A stretch of 64,000 nt of DNA, taken from the NCBI GenBank assembly GCA_963834715.1, contig CAWIDE010000001.1, positions 62,001-126,000 of the forward strand, in the 5' to 3' direction. Numbering within the stretch: the stretch's first letter is position 1; every line of letters begins with the position of its first letter. Positions 43,760-52,981 of this stretch are shown here, piece by piece. The notes beneath the pieces were generated by a model. The model worked only from the letters and a program-made list of their open reading frames with translations. It made no database searches and was not told the DNA's origin. This stretch comes from CAVSUZ01 sp963834715. GTDB lineage: Bacteria > Pseudomonadota > Alphaproteobacteria > Acetobacterales > Acetobacteraceae. Position numbers and translations under genes: made by a program.

Positions 43760-45380
43760 CCTGTCTTATTCATCGCATAGCAGGGATTCGTCGGCGGGTG
43801 TCGCGTAAGGTGGTGATTGTGACTTACGAATTGGGTGCCTGACGCCATCCGAATCGCAATCTCACCGGTGCCACACCCGCCATGCACGAGGATACGACCG
43901 AGCCGTTCGCATTGCCAGCCGTTGCAGGCAAGAAAGTCACCGCGGCATTCGATGGCGGACGGATCACGTCAGATGGCGGCGTCATCTTGCTGGCGCGGGC
44001 GGAACGACGTCTGGGCATCTGTAATCGACTGGCGGCGGAGATTGCCGATCATCGCGATCCAGGCCGGATCGTGCATCGGCTGAGTGACATCCTGCGTGCG
44101 CGCATTCTGGCGATCGCCTGCGGCTACGAGGACGCCGACGACCTCGATCACCTGCGCCGCGACCCGGCCTTCAAACTGGCTTGCGGCAAGCTGCCCGCCA
44201 GCGGCCGCGATTTGTGCTCGCAGCCGACCATGTCGCGGTGGGAGAACGCCCCCAGCCTGCGCGAGATCATCCGAATGATGCGGGCGATGATTGGCCTCTA
44301 CTGCGCCAGCTATGCAGTGCCGCCAGAGGCGGTCACGCTTGATATCGACGACACCGTGGACGTGGTGCATGGATATCAGCAGCTGTCGTTGTTCAATGCC
44401 CATTACAACGAGCGCTGCTTTCTACCGATCCATATCTATGACACTGCCACGGCGCGGCCGGTGGCGGTGCTGCTGCGGCCCGGCAAAACCCCATCGGGGA
44501 AGGAAGTCCGCCGTCACCTGCGGCGCCTGCTGCGCGAGATCAGACGGCATTGGCCGAACACGCGCATCACCATCCGCGGTGACAGCCATTACGGCCGACC
44601 AGAGGTGATGGACTGGTGCGAAGCGGAGGGTATTCGCTACGTCTTCGGCCTGTCCGGCAACGACGTGCTGCACCGCCTGGTCGAGCCGGCAGACTGACGA
44701 CGTTCGTGTCCGTCGCGCCGAAGCCAATTCCCCGCTGCTGCGGCGCTACACCGAAACACAGTATCGGGCCAAATCCTGGTCGCGTTCGCGTCGTATCGCG
44801 GCCCGCATCGAGGCGTCCACTCTCGGCCTCGACATCCGCTTCGTGGTCAGCAACATCACCACGGGCAGCGCTGAGTGGCTGTATGATACGCTTTATTGTG
44901 AGCGCGGCCAGGCGGAAAACCTGATCAAACTTCACAAGAGCCAACTTGCCTCCGACCGCACCTCATGTCGGGCACCGCTTGCCAATCAGATGCGGCTCAT
45001 CCTTCACACCGCAGCTTATTGGCTGTTACTCAACGTGCGCGACGGCATCCCCAAGGCACACGCGCTGACCACCGCCGAGTTCACCACCATTCGGCTGCGG
45101 CTGATGAAGGTCGCTGCACGGGTAATCGAGACCGCTTCCCGTGTGCGCGTCGCTTTCGCTGCCGCCTGCCCTGAGGCAGCATTGTTCCGCGACCTCGCCC
45201 ACAGCTTGGTGCCGGCCGCTCCATAGACCGCGGGGCAGGCGCCCCGTCGAACCCGTTTCCCATCAACCCCAACCAACAATCCGGTCCGATCGCGATGAAA
45301 CAGGCGCAACGGCCGAGGCTGCCCGAATTCGCGGCGGTGCGACTCAGCCATTTTTCACAGCGCTTGGTGAATAGGAGCGG
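43760..45380 (+). mobile_element. IS1380-family element, 1621 bp
   Basis: The ends are CCTGTCTTATTCATC on the left and, reverse-complemented, CCGCTCCTATTCACC on the right, an imperfect terminal repeat. They are flanked by the same 4 bp, CTAG (43756-43759 and 45381-45384). Length, CC start and 4-bp duplication suit the family. It carries one transposase gene broken by one apparent insertion. Confidence 0.8.
43882..45226 (+). pseudogene. IS1380 family transposase, apparent +1 frameshift
   Basis: This is the DDE transposase of the element. It reads FDGGRITSDGGVILLARAER near the N-terminus. VTLDIDDTVDVVHGYQQLSL holds the first catalytic Asp, with TITIRGDSHYGRPEVMDW-like sequence (RITIRGDSHYG) for the second. 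After EPAD an extra T at 44695 makes a stop. Removing it continues with DDVRVRRAEANSPLLRRYTE and the C-terminal YDTLYCERGQAENLIKLHKS to a stop at 45226, for 447 residues. Confidence 0.87.
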
Positions 45381-45384
45381 CTAG

Positions 45385-45761
45385 GCTAACCGATCTGAGG
45401 TTCACGTTAGCGGCTGGGTGTAGCGCTGCGGCCTTGTGCCCCTAGCGAGAGATGGCAATCGTGGAGTATACGAATGCGTCTGGAAATAATTGCGTATCTG
45501 AACGCCGCTACTTTGATGGTTCGGCCGGCGAGCTAAGGGTCGACCAGGAGCGTTTGCACCGGCTTCTGGCGCTGTAGCGCAGGTCTATGAAGCCCTTCGC
45601 AGTCTAATTTGGTGTGGTTCGCTACCACTGACAGCGCCCGCGTACGGAGGTATAACGCATGCGACGAAAGCCGTCGGCGTTTGGCGGCTCCAACTGACAG
45701 TAGTCGGGGCATCACAAACTTCAATGTAACCAGGGACGGACCGAGGAGATCTTGACCGACG
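45385..45761. other. Non-coding stretch between the IS1380 element and the SnoaL-like gene
   Basis: I see no gene with recognisable features here. GGACCGAGGAGATC just before 45762 supplies the ribosome site for the next gene. The sequence is less GC-rich than its surroundings and may be decayed. Confidence 0.4.
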
Positions 45762-46196
45762 ATGACGGCACGCGAGGCGTTCGAGAAAGGCACAGAAACC
45801 TTCAACGCCTACGATATCGACCGCTTTGCGGAAGTGCTCGCGGATGACGTCGTGTTTGCGGCGCCCGGTGGATTGCGCGGACAGGGAAGGGCAGCCTGCA
45901 TCGAGTTCTACGGAAGCTGGTTCAGCGCGTTCCCCGATCCGCGCGTCGATGTACATCGTGTTCACTTCGTGGATGACGTTGCCATTGAGGAGGGCACGTT
46001 CACGGGCACGCACAACGGCGTGCTCAAAAGCCCGATGGGCGACGTCCCGCCGACCGGTCGCCCCGTTAGGATCGATTACATCCAGGTGCTCCGCTTCCGC
46101 GACGGCAAGCATGTCTCATTCAACCTGATGTTCGACCGGCTCTCGATGCTCGAGCAGCTCGGCCTCATCCCTGCGCCATCACCTACCGTCCTGTAA
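45762..46196 (+). CDS. SnoaL-like / NTF2-fold protein
   Basis: This is a small cone-shaped alpha+beta protein (144 aa) of the nuclear transport factor 2 superfamily. AYDIDRFAEVLADDVVFAAP, a glycine-rich turn, VHRVHFVDDVAIEEGTFTGT and the C-terminal DYIQVLRFRDGKHVSFNLMF are the family pattern. Members act as polyketide cyclases, isomerases or ligand-binding proteins; the activity here is unknown. GAGGAG lies upstream. It is convergent with the sugar permease gene. Confidence 0.8.
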   Translation: MTAREAFEKGTETFNAYDIDRFAEVLADDVVFAAPGGLRGQGRAACIEFYGSWFSAFPDPRVDVHRVHFVDDVAIEEGTFTGTHNGVLKSPMGDVPPTGRPVRIDYIQVLRFRDGKHVSFNLMFDRLSMLEQLGLIPAPSPTVL

Positions 46197-46232
46197 CTTC
46201 TCTCAAAAAAGGCTCTGAAAGTGACCTGGGCA

Positions 46233-47217
46233 TTATTTGGCCGCTGCGGCCCCGCGCGCCTGCAGGCCGGCCAGCACCAGGATGCAAGCTACAAAGATGT
46301 ATTCGTATAAGGCCGGGAGCCCAACGAGCACGATCACGTCGTTAATGACACCGATCACCAACGCGCCGATCGCCGCCCCGACGATTGTGCCCCGCCCGCC
46401 GGTGAATGGGATGCCGCCGAGGATCACGGCCGCAATCGCCTCCAGCGAATATCCCTGGCCGGTCAGGGGATAGACCGAGTCCTGCCAGGTGGTGATCATG
46501 ATGCCGGCCATGGCCGCGCTGAAGCCGGAGATCGCCAGAACCGAGAGCTTCACCAGATCGGTCCGCAGGCCCACGGCGCGGGCGGCATCCTCGTTGGAAC
46601 CTGTGGCCTTGATCCAGGAGCCAGCCGGCGTGAACGACATCAGCGCCTGCCCGCCCACCACCATCGCCACCGCGAGCAGGATCAGCGTGGGCACGCCGTG
46701 AAAGGTGCCGGCGATCCAGCGGAAGCTGAATTCCCGCGCGGGCTGTACCTGTGTCCGGGCTGATGTAGTTACCGCCATTGAACAGAAGTGCGATGCCGCG
46801 CAGGCCCCAGTACGTGCCCAGGGTCACTATGAACGAGGGGATGCGGCCGCGTGCGACGAGCAGGCCCACGGCGCACCCGACCAGGGTTCCAAGAGCCAGG
46901 GTTGCCAGCAGGGCGGGCCCGCCCGCCACCGCGTTCATGACGAACAGCCAAGCCAGGAACATGCCGGAGGCGGCGAGGAGGCTCTCGACCCCCAGATCGA
47001 TCATGCCGACCATGACGACGAAGGCCTCGCCTACGCTGGCCACGATCAGGAAGCTGGTGCTGGTGAGCAGGGCGATGATGTTGCGGAGGGTCAGGAAGTG
47101 TCCGGAGGCGAGGCTGGCTGCCAGCCCGATCAGGATCAGGAAGATCAGCGGCCGGCGGACGTGCCCCGGGCGGCCGAATAACAGACGGGGTACGAGACGC
47201 TGACCGAACAATTCCAT
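46233..47217 (-). CDS. Sugar-type ABC transporter permease (RbsC-like), apparent +1 frameshift
   Basis: This is an inner-membrane permease of the ribose/xylose importer class. The first part shows NIIALLTSTSFLIVASVGEA, VMVGMIDLGVESLLAASGMF and GRIPSFIVTLGTYWGLRGIA. The second part continues in another frame with SFRWIAGTFHGVPTLILLAV and SLEAIAAVILGGIPFTGGRG. Removing one base of the doubled C (G on the coding strand) at 46748-46749 joins them as YISPDTVQPAREF and gives 327 residues. No other transporter subunit is adjacent. It is the natural partner for the binding protein and ATPase at 26345-28116. Confidence 0.87.
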
Positions 47218-47288
47218 AAATCGTCCCGTGGCGGATGACAGCGGCTTGCTGCTATCATAGCCGCTATCAGAAGACGGAGTTAAGCGCT

Positions 47289-47522
47289 ATGGGGCAGGTC
47301 CTGATCCGGAATCTGGATGACGCTGTCATCCAGGCGCTCCGCGAGCGAGCGGCTGCGCGCGGAATCTCACTTGAGGCGGAACTGCGCGATCTTCTCACCC
47401 GTGCTGCTGGGCAGCCTCGTGCTGAGTTGGTGGCGGAATTCGCTTCAGTGCGGGCCAAGACGCCGAAGGTTGCACGCCGGCTGGCCGAGGATCTCGTTCG
47501 GGAAAGCCGGGATGAGCGATGA
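47289..47522 (+). CDS. FitA-like ribbon-helix-helix antitoxin
   Basis: This is a 77-residue protein with MGQVLIRNLDDAVIQALRER, then AAARGISLEAELRDLL, the Arc/FitA N-terminal fold that binds DNA and neutralises a PIN toxin. The ATG at 47289 is chosen over an upstream in-frame ATG at 47235 because it begins the conserved region. The start of the toxin remnant overlaps its stop by ATGA. It is divergent from the sugar permease gene. Confidence 0.82.
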   Translation: MGQVLIRNLDDAVIQALRERAAARGISLEAELRDLLTRAAGQPRAELVAEFASVRAKTPKVARRLAEDLVRESRDER

Positions 47523-47774
47523 CGCTGGTCGTGGACGCGAGTGTGGCTCTCAATCCGAGCAGGCTGCCGCGGTGCTTGCGCGTTCCGAACTGTTGATTGC
47601 CCCCGATCTGATTATAGCTGAAGTCTCCTCGATCATTCTGCGTACGATTGTTTTTATTTGGCTTTAGCAGAACAACGAGACACAAGTCTGGTGACTGCTG
47701 ACCAGAGGCTTCTCTGGCGCGTGACGGGCACCGAGTGGCAAACTCGGGTCACGGATCTACGGGGACCCGAATAA
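47519..47774 (+). pseudogene. Decayed PIN-domain toxin (VapC/FitB-like)
   Basis: Three pieces of a PIN toxin remain in different frames. They are MTLVVDASVAL at the start; SEQAAAVLARSELLIAPDLI and IAEVSSIIL in the middle; and YDCFYLALAEQRDTSLVTAD followed by QRLLWRVTGTEW at the end. Segments expected between them (around the first helix, and about 45 residues before YDC) are missing. Internal deletions rather than a single indel are therefore involved, and the toxin is very likely inactive. Confidence 0.78.
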
Positions 47775-47775
47775 G

Positions 47776-48423
47776 CTACAGGACGTACGCCAGAACGAAA
47801 GTAATCGCCGCAGCGATCAGCAGTACGGGTCCGGCTCGCCACAGCTTTGCCATGCGTGGGTAAGCGCAGGTTTCGGGCAGCGGCTTTCGGCCGGTCACCA
47901 TCGGGGCCAGGAGATTGTGCCTCTTCACCGCCGCGTAGGTCGCGATTGCCACAACGTGCAACACTACTGCAGCGAGGATCACGTACCATACCCAGGTATG
48001 TGAGTCGGAAATGGCATTTGAGATGGGGGCCGGCACTACTTCGCTCCAGCGGCCCTCGTTGGCGACGTCGTTATTGGTGTAGATGCCGCTGAGGGATTGC
48101 AGGAGCAGAAGCCCTAGAAGGAACAACACCATCCAACCGCCGGCGGGGTTGTGGCCGACCATTATGTCCGGCTCGCGATGGAAGATTCGCCGCAGGTGAT
48201 GTAGGGCCTTCCGCGGGGGAGCCATGAAGCGGCTGAAGCGGGCGGTGTCACTGCCCACGAACCCCCAGATGAGGCGGAATATGATCAGCGCCAGCAGGAC
48301 GTAGCCGGCCCAGATGTGCAAATCCATCCAGTTCAGACGTTCGGTGATGTAAAGTACCAAGAGCAGGACGACTGTTGACCAGTGAAACAATCGGGTCGGC
48401 AGGTCCCAAACGACTACGCGCAT
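47776..48423 (-). CDS. Cytochrome b561 family protein
   Basis: This is a membrane di-haem cytochrome (215 aa) with four main helices. Likely haem-ligand His residues are in LPTRLFHWSTV, MDLHIWAGYVLL, the SDSHTWVWYVIL helix and VVLHVVAIATYAAVKR. It probably passes electrons between quinone and a periplasmic partner. The open frame extends upstream to 48732 inside the exporter gene, but MRVVVWDLPTRLFHW at 48423 is the natural start. The exporter stop lies 1 bp upstream. Confidence 0.88.
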   Translation of the reverse strand: MRVVVWDLPTRLFHWSTVVLLLVLYITERLNWMDLHIWAGYVLLALIIFRLIWGFVGSDTARFSRFMAPPRKALHHLRRIFHREPDIMVGHNPAGGWMVLFLLGLLLLQSLSGIYTNNDVANEGRWSEVVPAPISNAISDSHTWVWYVILAAVVLHVVAIATYAAVKRHNLLAPMVTGRKPLPETCAYPRMAKLWRAGPVLLIAAAITFVLAYVL

Positions 48424-48424
48424 G

Positions 48425-49864
48425 TCACGCTGCAGCGAGCTGGAGTTGGCGCAGCCGCAATAAGCTGACGCAGGTGCCCAGCGCGGCCGCGGCGGCGGCA
48501 ATGGCGAGGGAGAGGTGCGTCCCGCCGGCGACACCGGTTCCGGTTGCCGCGGAGACCCCAAAGCACAGCGCCACCAGGGCACTGCCGTTTGTTTGGCCAA
48601 GCAGGCGCGCGGTCGACAGCATGCCGCTGGCGCCGCCGCTCCGCTCCGGCGGAGCCGAGCCAACCAGCAGCTTGTTGTTGGGTGATTGGAAAAACCCGAA
48701 GCCAAACCCGGCGACGGCCATTCGCCAGGCAATATCGGGCCAGGTGGCGTGTACCGGCATTAGCAGAAGCAACACCAGGCCGATCGTCATTACCATCAGG
48801 CCCATGGCCCCAAGCGCCCCGGGTGAGGACTGGTCCGACAGCCGGCCGGCAAGGGGGGCGACAAAAACCACGACCGCCGGCCAGGGAGTGATCAGCAGCC
48901 CCGTCATAATCTGGGACATGTGGCCCACGTCTTCGAACAAAAATGGCAGTGAAACGTATACCAAAGACTGGGCGGTGAAAGAGCAGATGGATGTGGCAAC
49001 GGATAGCGCAAACACCGGCCGGCGGAACAGATCGATCGGCAGCATGGGGACGCGGACCTTGCGCTGGTGCTGGATAAACAACGCCCCGACCACGACGGCC
49101 CCGGCGAGCTGGGCCGCTGCCCAGGCCGGGCTCTCGCCGCGGCCGAGCTCGTCCACGCCGACAACCAGCAACCCCAGGGTAATTGCGTTGAGGACGGCGC
49201 TACTGAAATTGAACCGGTATCGCGCGCGAGGGGTGTGCGGCAGGGAGCCCGCGGCGAGGTAGAGCGCAAGTGCGCCCAGCGGTACGTTAATCGCGAATAG
49301 CCAGTGCCAGGAGGCCACGGACAAGACGGCGGCCGCGACGGTCGGGCCGGTGGCGGAGGATGTTGCCACCACGAACGCCGTAAATCCGACTGCGCGCCCA
49401 AGCATCGAGCGCGGGAAGACGAACCTGACGAGGGCGGTATTGACGCTCATAATGCCCGCGCCGCCAAACCCCTGAACGAGGCGCATTAGCACGAGCATGG
49501 GGAGCGAAGTGGAGACGGCGCAGCCGAGGGAGGCGGCGGAAAACACCGCCAGTCCCAGCGTATAGACGCGGCGGTATCCGAAGATTTCGCCGAGCGATGC
49601 GAACGGCAGTAGGGAGACGGTTACCGTGAGCTGATAGGCATTGACGACCCAGATGGAGGCGGCGGGTGTCGCGCTCAGCTCGCGAGCGATGACGGGCAGG
49701 GCGATATTGGCAATGGAGGCGTCCAGGACCGACATTGCAACGGCGATGGCGATGGTGATCAGCGCGCGGATGCGCTCGGGTCGGGGGAGCCCATCATCGA
49801 AATCCGTGGGCGCGGGGGCCATGGGCGCAGCTTGACCCGGGACGGGGCGGCCAACAAGCTGCAC
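48425..49864 (-). CDS. MFS exporter, DHA2 family (EmrB/QacA-like)
   Basis: This is an inner-membrane drug:proton antiporter with about 14 helices (479 aa). Motifs include SVLDASIANIALPVIARELS in helix 1, WVVNAYQLTVTVSLLPFASL with GEIFGYRRVYTLG (motif A), and the motif C-like GPTVAAAVLSVASWHWLFAI. A GTG at 49864 or an ATG at 49822 (MAPAPTDFDDG) could be the start. No adjacent membrane-fusion protein or regulator identifies a substrate. Confidence 0.9.
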   Translation of the reverse strand: MQLVGRPVPGQAAPMAPAPTDFDDGLPRPERIRALITIAIAVAMSVLDASIANIALPVIARELSATPAASIWVVNAYQLTVTVSLLPFASLGEIFGYRRVYTLGLAVFSAASLGCAVSTSLPMLVLMRLVQGFGGAGIMSVNTALVRFVFPRSMLGRAVGFTAFVVATSSATGPTVAAAVLSVASWHWLFAINVPLGALALYLAAGSLPHTPRARYRFNFSSAVLNAITLGLLVVGVDELGRGESPAWAAAQLAGAVVVGALFIQHQRKVRVPMLPIDLFRRPVFALSVATSICSFTAQSLVYVSLPFLFEDVGHMSQIMTGLLITPWPAVVVFVAPLAGRLSDQSSPGALGAMGLMVMTIGLVLLLLMPVHATWPDIAWRMAVAGFGFGFFQSPNNKLLVGSAPPERSGGASGMLSTARLLGQTNGSALVALCFGVSAATGTGVAGGTHLSLAIAAAAAALGTCVSLLRLRQLQLAAA

Positions 49865-49902
49865 TCTGATCTAGTCTAAACAATCGGCGGCGCCAGCCGG
49901 CA

Positions 49903-50961
49903 TCATCGCGTCCTTCCCCGAGCAGCCACGCGCCGCTTATCGATTACGCAGCCGTCGCGGGTCATGACGACATCGTCGTGCAGGTTACTGACGACACAGA
50001 CGTGATTCGGTAAAATCGAAACCCGTTCGCCGAGTGCGGGCTTTGCTCCGCACCGCGACAGGTCGATCACGCCGTGTTCCTCGTTCAGGCGTTCGATAAT
50101 CGCGTTGGGATAGCCAAGAATCATCCCGTATCCCGGACCGACCGAGGGAGCGACGACGTCGCTCGAGAGGCTCTTCGAACCGGCGTCGATCACTGCGCGA
50201 TCCTGGGTCGGACGGCTGACGACGGTAGCGTGAAGATGGAGCGCACAATCTTCGAGCGTTGCCGCGCCGGCGGCAACCGTCGCGCGGTCATGGTAGATGT
50301 AGGTACCGACACGCACCTCGGTCAGGCCGGCGACCTCGTGGGCCTGCCACGCGTTCGGCGTTCCGCCGCCAGAGACGACCGTGATCGGGATTTCCGCGTC
50401 GGCGAAGCGGCGCTTTGCTTCGGCGACGAATTCCGCGGTCGCCGCCATGCTCGGGTAGGTCATCAACCCATCGAAACGGACTTCCTGTGCCGCAAGAACA
50501 GCGCGCGCGAGATCGAGAGCTTGATCGACCGATACGACCCCCGTGCGCTTGCTGCCGCTGTCGAACTCTACGAGTACGCCGATCTCATGCCCGGCCATCC
50601 GTGCAGCCCGGGCGGCGGTCTCGAGCGCCAGGGGATTGTCGACAGCGACGCTCATACGCGCGCGCCGAGCCAGCGCTGCGAGTCGGGGTGCCTTCTCAGC
50701 TCCGACAAGCGGGTAGGAAATCAGGATGTCGTCGAGCCCAGCGTCGGCCATGACCTCTGCCTCGCCGAGCTTCTGGCAGGTGATGCCGTAGGCGCCGAGT
50801 TCCACCTGCCTGCGCGCAAAGGTCGGAATCTTGTGGGTCTTGATGTGCGGGCGCAGGCGCAGCTTCCAGCGGTCGCAATAGGCCTGCATCTTGGCGAGAT
50901 TGCGCTCGACCCGGTCGAGATCGATGACGGGGACAGGCGTTTCCAGATCCTCGATGCGCAC
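49903..50961 (-). CDS. D-threonine aldolase / D-serine dehydratase-like PLP enzyme (DSD1 family)
   Basis: This is a fold-III PLP enzyme (352 aa) with an alanine-racemase-like N-terminal domain. The PLP Lys is in RPHIKTHKIP, and EFDSGSKRTGV and VSGGGTPN match the phosphate-binding region. In the C-terminal domain a His and Cys in LPNHVCVVSNLHD fit the metal site of the family. It would cleave D-threonine-type beta-hydroxy-D-amino acids to glycine and aldehyde, or dehydrate D-serine. It starts with GTG, with GAGGAGG upstream. It is the last gene of a four-gene run with RidA, D-aminoacylase and an importer. Confidence 0.87.
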   Translation of the reverse strand: MRIEDLETPVPVIDLDRVERNLAKMQAYCDRWKLRLRPHIKTHKIPTFARRQVELGAYGITCQKLGEAEVMADAGLDDILISYPLVGAEKAPRLAALARRARMSVAVDNPLALETAARAARMAGHEIGVLVEFDSGSKRTGVVSVDQALDLARAVLAAQEVRFDGLMTYPSMAATAEFVAEAKRRFADAEIPITVVSGGGTPNAWQAHEVAGLTEVRVGTYIYHDRATVAAGAATLEDCALHLHATVVSRPTQDRAVIDAGSKSLSSDVVAPSVGPGYGMILGYPNAIIERLNEEHGVIDLSRCGAKPALGERVSILPNHVCVVSNLHDDVVMTRDGCVIDKRRVAARGRTR

Positions 50962-50973
50962 TGATCCACCTCC

Positions 50974-51348
50974 TCAGCCAGGAACCACCGCAACGCAGTC
51001 AATCTCGACCTGGATGCCGACGAGCTGACACCCCACAGTCGTACGGGCTGGCGGGCTGCCGGAGAAGAACTCGCGATAGATGTCGTTGTACTCGCGAAAG
51101 CGCGTCACGTCGCTCAGGTAGGTGTTCACCTTCACCACATCGGCGAGACCGGCGCCCACGCCCTCCAGGATCGTCTGCAAGTTGCGGATAGTCCGGCGCA
51201 CCTGGTCGGCGAAGCCGTCCGGGACGACGTTTGTGACGGGATCAGCTGGTCCCTGACCGGAGACGAACACGAAGCCGTTCGCGACGATCGCGTGCGAGTA
51301 TTGTCCGGCAGGCTTCACCGCGCCGTCGACATTGATCGGCTTGCGCAT
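50974..51348 (-). CDS. RidA family protein (reactive imine deaminase)
   Basis: This is a small trimeric enzyme (124 aa) that hydrolyses reactive enamines and imines released by PLP enzymes. Family marks are PAGQYSHAIVANGFVFVSGQ, DVVKVNTYLSDVTRFREYND, and the ligand Arg with Glu in PPARTTVGCQLVGIQVEID. Its position between a PLP enzyme and an N-acyl-D-amino acid hydrolase suggests that it clears imines made in D-amino acid breakdown. Confidence 0.92.
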   Translation of the reverse strand: MRKPINVDGAVKPAGQYSHAIVANGFVFVSGQGPADPVTNVVPDGFADQVRRTIRNLQTILEGVGAGLADVVKVNTYLSDVTRFREYNDIYREFFSGSPPARTTVGCQLVGIQVEIDCVAVVPG

Positions 51349-51366
51349 GCAACGCTCCCCTTTCTG

Positions 51367-52965
51367 CTAGTCGCCTAGTACCCGGCCGGGGCGCCGGCCT
51401 GTGATACGTCCGTCCGACACGATCGCTTCACCCGCGACCCAGACATAGCATACCCCGGTTGGAAGCTCGGTCGGCGCATCGAAAGTTGCGTGGTCTTCGA
51501 CGCCATCCTCGAACAGGACGAGGTCGGCGACCATTCCCGGCCGCACGAGTCCTCGATCACCAAGATTGAATCGCTGCGCGGCCACCGAGGTCATCCGACG
51601 TACCGCATCTTCCAGCGGGAACCACCCTTCCGCACGCCGCAGCCGGCCAGCGACCCGTGGGAACGTTCCATATGCGCGCGGATGCGGCTTCGTGCCCGGC
51701 CGCGGCAGACCGTCGGAGCCGAACATATGCAGACGATGCGTGCAGGCCGCGTGCAGATCGTCCTCGTGTAGCTGGAACATCACGACGGCGGTTTGCCCGG
51801 CGTCCTCTTCGATGCAGCGGACCATTAGATCGAACGGTGTGATCCCTTCCTCTGCAGCGGCAGCGTCCATCGACTTGCCCTCGAAACGCTTGAGGTCGGG
51901 GTTGTTGGTTCCCGAAATGCGCACGTCGCTCCAGCCGATCAGAACGATCTTGGATTGCGCGGCTGCCGGGTCGTCACTGCCTTCCTCCACGGCCTTGCGC
52001 AGTGCCTCGCGGCCGGCTGGGTCGCGCAACTGGGCCAACAAGGCAGGAAGGCCACCTTCCTGCGCTTCGGGTGGCAGGAGTTGCAGCATGTAGCTGCTGC
52101 CGGCGGGATACGGATACATGTCGAAGCTGACGTCGATGCCGTCGCGACGCGCGGCTTCGAGCTTGTCGATCGTCGCCGGCACATTGCCCCAATTCGGCCG
52201 GCCGGCTGACTGCAGGTGCGAGAGGAGCCCAGCCGCACCAGACGCGCGCAGAATGCTCAGAAATTCGTCGGCGGAAGCGCCGAGGCCGGCCTCGTAGCTG
52301 CGGATATGCGCGGCCAGGATCTTACCGTGCGCCTTAACGGTCTCGGCAAGCGCGACCAATTCCGTTTCGTCCGCATAGGCACTAGGCGGGTAGACGAGGC
52401 CGAGCGACAAGCCGGCGGCGCCGTCAGCCAGTTGTCGGGAGAGCATCGCCTGCATCGTCGCGCGCTCCGTCGCTGTTGCCGGCCGGCGCTCGTATCCCAT
52501 CACCGCCAGGCGCAGCGCGGCGTGGCCAACGAGCGACACAAGATTGAGCGCCGTGCCTTGTTCGTGAAGGGCAGCGCGATAGGAGGCGAAAGTATCGAAC
52601 ACCTCATCGGCCGCGGTCTCTCCAAGCAGTCCCGAGAAGTGCTGCCGGAGTAACTCGGCGGATCGGGGTGCGGACGGATACAGCGAGAAACTGCAATTGC
52701 CGACGACCAGCGTCGTGACGCCCTGCGCCGCCTTCTCTACGCGTTCCGGTTCGCGCAGGCAGATCAGGTCGTCGTGACAATGGGCGTCGATGAAACCGGG
52801 TGCGAGATAGCGCCCGTTTGCATCAAGAGTCTCTGCACCATCTGGTTCCAGCGCGGCGCCGACTGCGGCGATGCGGCCCCCGCTCAGTCGTACGTCGCCC
52901 GCGAACCAAGGAGCGCCGGTTCCATCGATCACCCGTGCGCTGCGAATCAGCAGATCGCCTGTCAT
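51367..52965 (-). CDS. N-acyl-D-amino-acid deacylase (D-aminoacylase), amidohydrolase superfamily
   Basis: This is a metal-dependent hydrolase (532 aa) that frees D-amino acids from N-acyl forms. The metal-binding motif is APGFIDAHCHDD, and the Cys ligand region is TTLVVGNCSFSLYP. Downstream are LVGHAALRLAVMGYERR, AAHIRSYEAG and the SHLQSAGRPNWG loop. A late Asp-containing MFGSDGLPRPG also fits the family. The frame extends to 53091, but MTGDLLIRSARVIDG at 52965 is the natural start. It lies 17 bp after the importer gene. Confidence 0.9.
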   Translation of the reverse strand: MTGDLLIRSARVIDGTGAPWFAGDVRLSGGRIAAVGAALEPDGAETLDANGRYLAPGFIDAHCHDDLICLREPERVEKAAQGVTTLVVGNCSFSLYPSAPRSAELLRQHFSGLLGETAADEVFDTFASYRAALHEQGTALNLVSLVGHAALRLAVMGYERRPATATERATMQAMLSRQLADGAAGLSLGLVYPPSAYADETELVALAETVKAHGKILAAHIRSYEAGLGASADEFLSILRASGAAGLLSHLQSAGRPNWGNVPATIDKLEAARRDGIDVSFDMYPYPAGSSYMLQLLPPEAQEGGLPALLAQLRDPAGREALRKAVEEGSDDPAAAQSKIVLIGWSDVRISGTNNPDLKRFEGKSMDAAAAEEGITPFDLMVRCIEEDAGQTAVVMFQLHEDDLHAACTHRLHMFGSDGLPRPGTKPHPRAYGTFPRVAGRLRRAEGWFPLEDAVRRMTSVAAQRFNLGDRGLVRPGMVADLVLFEDGVEDHATFDAPTELPTGVCYVWVAGEAIVSDGRITGRRPGRVLGD

Positions 52966-52981
52966 CACGACGGAACTCCTC

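Noticed and set aside
34477..45384. Classical composite transposon carrying cargo such as resistance genes
   Set aside because: No cargo genes other than IS genes and a small accessory ORF are present. The IS1380 element is separate, with its own target duplication.
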